Assembly: GCF_000519125.1 (NCBI RefSeq)
Contig: NZ_JAEX01000021.1
Coordinates: 1-37,694 of the forward strand
Direction of reading: 5' to 3'
DNA length: 37,694 nt
From: Desulfocurvus vexinensis DSM 17965
Lineage (GTDB): Bacteria > Desulfobacterota > Desulfovibrionia > Desulfovibrionales > Desulfovibrionaceae
The notes beneath the pieces were generated by a model. It ran no database searches and was not told where the DNA came from. It was given only the letters and a program-made list of their open reading frames with translations. Made by a program: the position numbers and the translations under genes. Positions 6,973 through 13,773 of this stretch are shown piece after piece (position 1 is the first letter of the stretch; each line of letters starts with the position of its first letter).

Positions 6973-9270
6973 TCAGTGTTCGTCGTAGGACCAGTTCTGG
7001 CCGGGGGAGGGGCCGTCATCCTCGTCTTCGTCGTGGTCCCAGCCTTCGCTGTCCGGTCCGTCGTCGTCGCCTTCGGGCGCGGGGCCCGGGGCCGCGCCGT
7101 TGCCAGCGGCCTCGGCGCCCTCGGCAGGCTTTTTCTTCTTGCGGCGGCGGCGGCGGCGCTTCTTGGGCGCGGGGGCTTCGCCGTCCTCCCCGGCGGGCTG
7201 GGCCTGGGGGGCCTCGGCCTCGGGGGCCGCAGCGGCCTCGCGCGGGGCAGCCTCACGCGGGGCGGGCTCGTCGCCGCGGTCGCGCCGCCGGTCCTCGCGC
7301 GGGGCGCGGGCCTTGGGGGCCTGCTCGCGCGCCGGGGGCTTGGGCGGGGCGCCTTGCAGCTCGGCGCGGTAGGTTTCGTCGAGCAGCATGGCCACCAGAT
7401 CGACGCCGCCCTCGCCCTCGGCCAGGGTCTTGGCCAGGAGCTTGAAGCGCTCGATGCGTTCGCGCTCGACGTTGTCGAGCTTCCTCAGCCGGCCTTCGAG
7501 CAGGGCGGTCATGCGCTGGGCGATGGCCTTCTGCACGTCCTCGTCGGTGGGCAGCAACCTGGCCTCCAGGGATATCTTGTACATCTTGCCGATGCGGTGC
7601 AGGGCCAATTTCTCCATGACGTCCACCAGCGAGACGACCTCGCCGGAGGCGCCCGCCCGGCCCGTGCGTCCGGCGCGGTGGATGTAGACCTCGTGGTCTT
7701 CGGGGGGTTCGTAGAGGAAGACGTGGGACAGGTCGGGGATGTCGATGCCGCGCGCGGCCACGTCCGTGGCCACCAGGAAGCGCAGCTTGCCGCGCCGGAT
7801 GCGGTCGAGCACCTGTTCACGCTTGACCTGGGTCAGGTCGCCGGAGAGCTCGTCGGCGTCGTAGCCGAAGCGCTGGAGCACCGCCGTGACGTAGTGCACG
7901 TTCTGCTTGGTGTTGCAGAAGATGAACGCCGAGGCGGGGTTCTCCATCTCGATGATCCGCACCAGGGCCCGGTCCTTCTCCATGGGCTTGCACTCGTAGT
8001 ACAGGTGCGGCGTTTCGGCCACATGGACCCGCTTGTGCGACAGGGACAAGAGCTGCGGGCGCTCCATGAACTCCCCGGCCAGGCGCATGACGTGCGGCGG
8101 ATAGGTCGCCGAGGTCATGAGCATGGTGACCTTGCGGCCGGGCAGGTAGCGCTGCACCTCGCGCATGTCGGGGTAGAAACCGATGGAAAGCATGCGGTCG
8201 GCCTCGTCGAAGACGAGCACCTCGATCCCCTGCAGGGACAGGGAGCCGCGCATCAGGTGGTCGAGCACGCGCCCTGGCGTGCCCACCACGAGGTGGGCGC
8301 CCTGGCGCAGAGCGTCGAGCTGCGGGCCGTAGCCCGCGCCGCCGTAGACGGCGGCCACGCGCATCCCCGTGCCTGCGGCCAGCGTTTCGGCCTCGCGGGC
8401 GACCTGCTGGGCCAGCTCCCGCGTGGGCACGAGCACCAGCGCCTGGCACTGGTCCAGCGCGGTGTTGACCCGGTCCATGATGGGCAGGACGAAGACGCCC
8501 GTCTTGCCGCTGCCGGTGCGCGACTGGATCATCAGGTCGCGCCCGGCCAGCAGGTAGGGCATGGCCAGGGCCTGCACGGGCATGAGCTTGTCCCATCCGG
8601 CGCGGGCGCAGGCGTCCTGCAGGGCCTGGGGCAGGCTGTCCAGGGTGGCCTCGGGCAGCACGTCCTCGGGGGCGATGACCTCGTCGGGGGCCGTGGCGGC
8701 GAAATCCTGGGAGGGCGTGGCCTGGGGGGCCGGGGCCGGGCGCGGAGCGGGGGCCTTGGGCGCCGGGCGCGGGGCGGGCTCGGGCCGGGAGGGGCTTTCG
8801 GCCCGGGGCCGGGCCTCGCGGCGGGCGGGGGCCTGGGGCCGGGGCGCGGGCTGGGGCGCCGGCTCCTGCGTTTCGGCGGCCTCGTCGCAGCCTGGGTCGG
8901 CGGAGCGGCCCGAGCGGCCACGCGCCGGGCGCTTGCGCCGGGGTGCGGCCTTGGGGGGCGCGTCCTGCTCGTCCTGCGTGTCGTCGTCCTGGGGCTGGTC
9001 GTCGTCCAGGGGCTCGTCGCCCTCGTCGGGGTCGGCCAGCATGGCCTTCCACGAGGCGGGCCCGTTCACGGGGCCTGGCTTGGGCGCCTGGGGAGCCGTG
9101 CGGCCCGGGGCGGCCAGGGCCGGGGCCTCCAGTTCCCCTGCCGTTTCCGGCTGGCTGGAACGAGGCTCCTGGTCCTTGTCGGCGGTCCCGCGCCGCGTTT
9201 TCTTGCGCGGCGATTTGTTCGAGCCCGGCGCCCGGGGGCTCAGTCCGAAAATGCTTCCATCATCCGTCAT
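6973..9270 (-). CDS. DEAD-box ATP-dependent RNA helicase with long low-complexity tails
   Basis: Protein of 765 aa, far longer than the ~400-450 aa of a basic RhlE-type helicase. The core (roughly residues 210-590) has all motifs: Q motif region MPVQALAMPYLLAG, Walker A SRTGSGKT, PTRELAQQ, TPGR, VFDEADRM, TSAT, FCNTKQN, ATDVAARGIDIPD and HRAGRTGRAG. The N-terminal ~200 residues are Pro/Ala/Arg-rich with an acidic block (DPDEGDEPLDDDQPQDDD). The C-terminal ~150 residues combine Arg/Glu-rich sequence, a basic block KKRRRRRRKKKK and an acidic tail. Such helicases remodel RNA in ribosome assembly or mRNA decay, and charged disordered tails can drive RNA binding or condensation. Start ATG 9270 has GAGGT 9 nt upstream; an in-frame TTG two codons earlier is less likely. 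Confidence 0.93.
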   Translation of the reverse strand: MTDDGSIFGLSPRAPGSNKSPRKKTRRGTADKDQEPRSSQPETAGELEAPALAAPGRTAPQAPKPGPVNGPASWKAMLADPDEGDEPLDDDQPQDDDTQDEQDAPPKAAPRRKRPARGRSGRSADPGCDEAAETQEPAPQPAPRPQAPARREARPRAESPSRPEPAPRPAPKAPAPRPAPAPQATPSQDFAATAPDEVIAPEDVLPEATLDSLPQALQDACARAGWDKLMPVQALAMPYLLAGRDLMIQSRTGSGKTGVFVLPIMDRVNTALDQCQALVLVPTRELAQQVAREAETLAAGTGMRVAAVYGGAGYGPQLDALRQGAHLVVGTPGRVLDHLMRGSLSLQGIEVLVFDEADRMLSIGFYPDMREVQRYLPGRKVTMLMTSATYPPHVMRLAGEFMERPQLLSLSHKRVHVAETPHLYYECKPMEKDRALVRIIEMENPASAFIFCNTKQNVHYVTAVLQRFGYDADELSGDLTQVKREQVLDRIRRGKLRFLVATDVAARGIDIPDLSHVFLYEPPEDHEVYIHRAGRTGRAGASGEVVSLVDVMEKLALHRIGKMYKISLEARLLPTDEDVQKAIAQRMTALLEGRLRKLDNVERERIERFKLLAKTLAEGEGGVDLVAMLLDETYRAELQGAPPKPPAREQAPKARAPREDRRRDRGDEPAPREAAPREAAAAPEAEAPQAQPAGEDGEAPAPKKRRRRRRKKKKPAEGAEAAGNGAAPGPAPEGDDDGPDSEGWDHDEDEDDGPSPGQNWSYDEH

Positions 9271-9448
9271 AGGCAATGCACCTCTGCATGTGGTCTTGGT
9301 TTCCCTCCCCCCTTCCTGCCACGGTTTCCCCTGTTTGACCAGCGTCCGTATGGGCCCGGCCCCGCTTTGCGCGGCGGCGCCCCGGGGGCCGGTGCCGAAA
9401 GTTCCCCGTATTGCGTCCTCCCGGGGTGACGCGGGCGCCAGGATGCGT

Positions 9449-9506
9449 TATATTCTCCTGGTGGCCCCGGCCCGCCGGGCCGGGCCGCGAAAACGCAAGC
9501 AAGGAG
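9449..9506 (+). promoter_or_regulatory. Probable promoter and ribosome binding site of tpx
   Basis: A -10-like TATATT lies at 9449-9454 in an otherwise GC-rich region. The -35 is weak (a TGACGC about 16 nt upstream). The Shine-Dalgarno AAGGAG at 9501-9506 is 8 nt before the ATG. Confidence 0.4.
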
Positions 9507-9514
9507 ACACTCCA

Positions 9515-10030
<516 letters not shown>

Positions 10031-10052
10031 GGCTGCGCCCCCGGGCGATGGT

Positions 10053-10085
10053 GCGGCGGCCCCCGCCGGGGGCCGCCGCTTTTTT
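10053..10085 (+). terminator. Rho-independent terminator of tpx
   Basis: Perfect 12-bp stem (10053-10064 with 10068-10079), loop GCC, followed by six T (10080-10085). Confidence 0.92.
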
Positions 10086-10312
10086 GCGCGCCGCGTCCGG
10101 GGGCGCGGGGGCCGCAGGCCGGGCCCGCGCCTGCGGCCCGTTCCTGCGCGCAGGAGCGCCCGTTTGAAACAAGCGGTGGGGTGGGCGTGCTGCGGCCCGC
10201 CCCCGCGCGCAGGAGCGTCCCGGATGTGCCCCGCGTCCGGCGCTGGTCAGCGGAGATCCGGGTGTGCGCGCCGTGCCCGCGCCTGCGTGCCCTGTTTCGT
10301 GCTGCGTCCTGG
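10086..10312. other. Intergenic region with hairpins and an imperfect direct repeat
   Basis: No gene is seen. An 11-bp hairpin GGGCCGCAGGC / GCCTGCGGCCC lies at 10109-10119 and 10129-10139, and a perfect 12-nt palindrome CCTGCGCGCAGG at 10143-10154. A roughly 33-nt segment starting CTGCGGCCCG at 10131 recurs imperfectly from 10190, both copies containing GCGCGCAGGAGCG. Confidence 0.45.
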
Positions 10313-10341
10313 TTGACAAAACGTATACGTTTTGTAACCGC
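10313..10341 (+). promoter_or_regulatory. Promoter with a perfect 20-bp palindromic operator
   Basis: TTGACA (10313-10318) is a consensus -35. It overlaps the perfect palindrome ACAAAACGTATACGTTTTGT at 10316-10335. A -10 would fall at about 10334-10341, where only TGTAAC/TAACCG is present, so the promoter probably needs help or is tightly controlled. The palindrome would cover the -35 to -10 spacer, the classic position for a repressor. The cognate regulator is unknown. Confidence 0.6.
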
Positions 10342-10361
10342 TGGCCCAAGGAGGAGCCGCC

Positions 10362-10619
10362 ATGCCCCGCAAAGTCCGTTCCGTCCGGGTGCCCGAGGCC
10401 CTGGCCACCCTGGACCTGTCCGCCGTGGTTCACGAATGCGAGCGCTACCTGCGCGATCTGGAATCGGCCACGCTCTTGCGCCTGGACGGCAACAAGGAGG
10501 CCGCCGACGCGCTCATCAAGTCGCGCCAGGCCGACCTGGGCCGCAAGATCGGCATGAAGGTCTGGGAAGCGCGCGTGGCCTTCGGCAAGAAGGAAAGGGC
10601 CCAGGAGGGCGGGGAATGA
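10362..10619 (+). CDS. Small hypothetical protein, 85 aa
   Basis: Not recognised. The ATG follows AAGGAGGAG by about 6 nt, a strong ribosome binding site, and codon use matches the neighbours, so it is probably real. The protein is soluble, charged and predicted mostly helical (VVHECERYLRDLESATLLRLDGNKEAADALIKSRQADLG), with a basic N terminus (MPRKVRSVRVPEAL) and no cysteine pair or membrane segment. It has one Cys. It could be a small DNA- or RNA-associated or adaptor protein; the palindromic operator just upstream indicates regulated expression. The glycosyltransferase-like gene begins 79 nt downstream in the same direction and may share the transcript. Confidence 0.7.
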   Translation: MPRKVRSVRVPEALATLDLSAVVHECERYLRDLESATLLRLDGNKEAADALIKSRQADLGRKIGMKVWEARVAFGKKERAQEGGE

Positions 10620-10698
10620 GGCCTGGCTCCGGAGTGGCCCGCCGCAGGCCCGGGGTCCGGGGCGCCGCCGCCCCCAGGCCCGGAATCCGGGAGGTGCC

Positions 10699-12231
10699 AT
10701 GCTGCCCGTGCTGATCCGCGAAGGCACGTCGGGCATTGTCGAGGTCAAGGGCTTCGGGGCGCCGCAGACGTGGCACCCGGACAACGACCTGGACAAGGCC
10801 CTGGACCTGCTCTTCACCCTCTACGAGGCCCGCACGCCGGACGGGGTCCGCTTCCAGGACAACTACCACCACGAGGGGTTCAACTGGCTGTCCACCCAGG
10901 TGGGCAATCTCTACTGGCGCTGGCTGTTCCGGATCGTGCAGTACGGGGCGCTGCTGGAGGACCTTGCCGGGCGCGGGCGCGTCCCGTATTTCCTGAACCG
11001 GCTGAATTTCGCCCGCGTCTGGGAGGTGTTGCATCCGCGCCGCCCCGGCCCCTGGGCGGGGCTGGAGGCCTGGCGCCTCTACCGGCGGGCGCTGCCCGCC
11101 CACAACCGCCAGGTGGCCGCGCGCCCCGGGGGCGATCTGCTTTTCTACCGCTACGGCCCCCGGGATTTCCGCACCAGGGAGATGCTCGACGTTTTCGAGG
11201 CCGAGGGCGCGCCTTTCCACTTTGTCTATTCCCCCTCGCGGCCCCTTTTCGCCAGGCGCCATGCCCAGGGGCGGCCTGTCTATTTCCTGCACCGCCGCTG
11301 GGCGGCGCCGCGCATCTTTTGCAACAGCTACGACCTCTCCGGGTTCCCGGGCGGGCTGCGCCCCGCCGTGGCGGCCATCATCCGGCGGGCCGAGGAGCAC
11401 ATGTCCTTCGCGGTATGGGAGTACCACCAGCACCTGGAGGCCCTGCGCCCCCGCCCGCCCCGGCTGCTGTTCGGCCTGGAGGACCACCAGGAGATCTACC
11501 CGCTGCTGTACGCCTGCCGGACCCTGGGCGTGCCCACGGTGGGCTACCAGTTCAGCATGTACGCCCGGCGGCAGGCGGCCTACACCCTGGAGCGCTGGGC
11601 CCCCGGGAGCTACGACGGCTTCGACAACGTCATCACCTGGGGCCCCTACTGGGAGCAGGTGCTGCGCCGCTGGAGCCAGGTCTACCCCGAGGGCTACCAC
11701 CTGCCCGGGGCCAACAAGCTGTCCTACGGCTACCGCCGCCTGGAGTCGGAACGCTTCTCGACCCGCAACATCCTGATTCCCTATGAATTCTGGGGCAACA
11801 CCCGGCGCATCGGCCAGTGCATGCAAAAGCTCATGGACCGGGGCTGGACGGTGTACTTCAAGTTCAAGCCCGACGAGGAGCCCGACAGGCAGCTGGACTG
11901 CTACGAGCTGCCCGGGGCCTACCGGGAGCGGGTGGTGGAGGTGCGCGACATCACCGACGAGCTGATGGCCGAGATCAACGTGGTGGCAGGCGGCATGACC
12001 ACCCTGCTCTACGACCTGCTGCCCTACGGCAAGCACACCTGGGTCTTCGAGACGGAGTTCCGGCTGCTGGACGACATGGTGCAGGACGGGCTGGCCGAGA
12101 AGATCCGCTGCGAGGACCTGGACACCCTGCCCGACCCCGGCCCGGCGGACCGCCAGGTGGACCGGGCCTGGCTCTTCAACCCCGCGCCCCTGCCCGAGGT
12201 GCTGCGCACCCACGTCCTGGCGCGCCTGTAG
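10699..12231 (+). CDS. Glycosyltransferase-like protein (GT-B / CDP-glycerol-transferase-like), function unproven
   Basis: Protein of 510 aa without signal peptide, preceded by GGGAGGT about 4 nt before the ATG. The C-terminal third resembles the nucleotide-sugar-binding half of GT-B enzymes: ILIPYEFWGNTRRIGQCMQKLMDRGWTVYFKFKPDEE around residues 355-395, then VRDITDELMAEINVVAGGMTTLLYDLLPYGKHTWVF around 415-450, which matches the 'ADVVVSGGSTTLYEALLLGKP' pattern of CDP-glycerol and polysialyl-type transferases. The N-terminal half is rich in aromatic residues and is not recognised. It may act on a surface polysaccharide or glycan. It is isolated from other polysaccharide genes here. Family assignment is by pattern only. 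Confidence 0.6.
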   Translation: MLPVLIREGTSGIVEVKGFGAPQTWHPDNDLDKALDLLFTLYEARTPDGVRFQDNYHHEGFNWLSTQVGNLYWRWLFRIVQYGALLEDLAGRGRVPYFLNRLNFARVWEVLHPRRPGPWAGLEAWRLYRRALPAHNRQVAARPGGDLLFYRYGPRDFRTREMLDVFEAEGAPFHFVYSPSRPLFARRHAQGRPVYFLHRRWAAPRIFCNSYDLSGFPGGLRPAVAAIIRRAEEHMSFAVWEYHQHLEALRPRPPRLLFGLEDHQEIYPLLYACRTLGVPTVGYQFSMYARRQAAYTLERWAPGSYDGFDNVITWGPYWEQVLRRWSQVYPEGYHLPGANKLSYGYRRLESERFSTRNILIPYEFWGNTRRIGQCMQKLMDRGWTVYFKFKPDEEPDRQLDCYELPGAYRERVVEVRDITDELMAEINVVAGGMTTLLYDLLPYGKHTWVFETEFRLLDDMVQDGLAEKIRCEDLDTLPDPGPADRQVDRAWLFNPAPLPEVLRTHVLARL

Positions 12232-12290
12232 CCCCGGGCCTATCCGGCTCTGTGCGCGCTGCGAGGGCCCGGGCCTGTCCGGCTCTTTTT
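12232..12290 (+). terminator. Tandem 20-nt repeat ending in a T-run; probable terminator
   Basis: CCCGGGCCTATCCGGCTCT (from 12234) recurs as CCCGGGCCTGTCCGGCTCT from 12268, with one mismatch. The second copy is followed by TTTTT (12286-12290). GAG (12263-12265) with CTC (12283-12285) and internal CCGG/CCGG can close a bulged hairpin. It would serve the glycosyltransferase-like gene. Confidence 0.45.
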
Positions 12291-12323
12291 GGCCTGCTCC
12301 CGAAGCGCCTGCTCCGCCCGGCC

Positions 12324-13064
12324 TCAGCCCGGCTTGACCGCCCGCAGCACCACGTCCTTGCCCGCCAGCAGGTCCGGCGAGGTGAGGCGCGCCAGGATCA
12401 GCCGGTTGTAGTCGCGGTGGGCCGGGGCCTCCTTGCTGTGCTCCTTCTGGCGCTTGTCATGGTGCAGCAGGTAGTAGCGGCCCAGCAGCGCCAGCAGGGG
12501 GCGGAACACGAGCAGCAGCCGGTCCAGCGGCTTCTTGTGGCTGGACACGACGTGGGTCACGTCGAACCCGGCCTTGCGCAGGAAATAGTCCATCTCGGGG
12601 TAGCCGATGAGGTTGATGTGCGCCTCGCCCTGGACCACGTCGAGGTTGATGGGCGACTCCATGCCCTCGTAGAAGCCCGTGAGCAGGTGGTAGAGGCGCG
12701 AGCGCAGCAGCAGCCGGTTGGGGAAGGTCAGCACCAGCACCCCGCCGGGGCGCAGCAGGCGGAAGAACTCGCGCAGGGTGTGCGGCACGGACTCGACGTG
12801 CTCGATGACCTCGCGGCAGACCACGGCGTCGAAGGCCGCGTCCTCAAGGGGCAGCGCCTTGTTCAGGTCGGCCTCGATTTCCTCGATGGCGTGGGCCACG
12901 GCGCCCCGGCGCCAGTTGGACACCAGCACCGCGTGCCCTGCCTGGAGCAGCCCCCAGGCCAGCTCGCCCCGGCCCGCGCTGGCTTCGAACACCCGCGCGG
13001 GCGGCCCGGGCAGCAAGGCCCTGATGGCGGCGTCCTTGGCCGCGTCACGCCGGGAAATGGGCAT
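12324..13064 (-). CDS. Class I SAM-dependent methyltransferase
   Basis: Protein of 246 aa with a Rossmann methyltransferase core in the N-terminal two-thirds: motif I VFEASAGRGELAWGLL at about 25-40 (E/D-x-G-x-G variant EASAGRGE), DAAFDAVVCREVIEHVESVPHTLREFFRLLRPGGVLVLTFPN at about 75-118, as in UbiE/COQ5-like enzymes. The C-terminal part is basic and hydrophobic, possibly a membrane-facing or substrate lid. The substrate is unknown; the glycosyltransferase-like gene converges on it from the other strand, so a lipid or glycan substrate is possible. The start ATG has GGAGG 5-6 nt upstream. Confidence 0.85.
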   Translation of the reverse strand: MPISRRDAAKDAAIRALLPGPPARVFEASAGRGELAWGLLQAGHAVLVSNWRRGAVAHAIEEIEADLNKALPLEDAAFDAVVCREVIEHVESVPHTLREFFRLLRPGGVLVLTFPNRLLLRSRLYHLLTGFYEGMESPINLDVVQGEAHINLIGYPEMDYFLRKAGFDVTHVVSSHKKPLDRLLLVFRPLLALLGRYYLLHHDKRQKEHSKEAPAHRDYNRLILARLTSPDLLAGKDVVLRAVKPG

Positions 13065-13124
13065 CGTCGCCTCCTGCCTTGGTCTGCATGTCCTGGAACG
13101 GCCTTGCCCGGGGGCGCGGCAAAG

Positions 13125-13155
13125 GAAAAGGGGTCCAGGAACACCTGAACCCCTT
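13125..13155 (-). terminator. Terminator of tRNA-Ala
   Basis: On the minus strand AGGGGTTCAGG pairs with CCTGGACCCCT (11 bp, one G-T) around a short TGTT loop, followed by TTTTCC. It begins about 10 nt after the tRNA CCA end. Confidence 0.8.
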
Positions 13156-13164
13156 GAACTATCG

Positions 13165-13240
<76 letters not shown>

Positions 13241-13269
13241 ACGTGGGCCGGAACGTGTCCGGGAGGTCG

Positions 13270-13297
13270 AAAGTATCGATTCCGGCCGATTTGTCAA
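13270..13297 (-). promoter_or_regulatory. Sigma-70 promoter of tRNA-Ala
   Basis: On the minus strand a consensus -35 TTGACA (13292-13297) and -10 TACTTT (13270-13275) are separated by 16 nt. Transcription would start about 23 nt before the mature tRNA 5' end, in a GC-rich discriminator. Confidence 0.8.
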
Positions 13298-13320
13298 GAC
13301 CGGGGGCGCGGGGGGGAGCA

Positions 13321-13352
13321 AAAATTCCCGCCCGGGGCCCGGGGCGCGCCCG
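13321..13352 (-). terminator. Possible terminator of the six-Cys protein gene
   Basis: A GC-rich segment with overlapping CCCGGG-type self-pairing follows the stop codon and ends in AATTTTT on the minus strand (A-tract 13321-13325). The exact stem is ambiguous. Confidence 0.4.
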
Positions 13353-13357
13353 CCGGG

Positions 13358-13678
13358 CTACTGGAGGATCGTGCCGCAGAACTCCTTGCTGAACGAGCCC
13401 ATGGACATGGCCTGCTTCTTGTTCGCCCCGTCCTCGCAGCCGCGCTTGCAGATGCCCACGCTGAGCGCCGCCGAGAAGCCCGTCAGCCCCTCCTCACCCA
13501 TGAGCCGGGGCCCCAGGGCCTCGACCACGTACTGGCAGCCTTGCAGGTCCATCTGTTTCCCGCCATCATAGCAGGTCTGGTAGATCTGGTACACGTCCTT
13601 GCAGGTGGCCTGCTTGTCGGCGGCGGCCCCGGGCAGGGCCCAGGCCAGCAGCAGCGCCGCGATCACGACAATGCGCAT
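13358..13678 (-). CDS. Small secreted six-cysteine protein, unknown function
   Basis: Protein of 106 aa with a clear Sec signal peptide (MRIVVIAALLLAWALPGAAA, cleavage after about residue 20). The mature ~86 residues contain six Cys (26, 36, 48, 77, 81, 101), including a KRGC-type C-x3-C pair, and no heme CxxCH motif. A disulfide-stabilised periplasmic protein, or one binding a metal, is likely; I do not recognise the family. It is transcribed on the same strand as the tRNA and the D-lactate dehydrogenase gene, whose end is 95 nt upstream. Confidence 0.75.
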   Translation of the reverse strand: MRIVVIAALLLAWALPGAAADKQATCKDVYQIYQTCYDGGKQMDLQGCQYVVEALGPRLMGEEGLTGFSAALSVGICKRGCEDGANKKQAMSMGSFSKEFCGTILQ

Positions 13679-13773
13679 GGTGCAATCCCTCGCTTGGCTA
13701 TGGGTGAGGCGGGGCGGCCTCGCCCCGTCGCCCCTGATGGCACAGCCACTCTAGCAGGCCACCCCCCGGGCCG

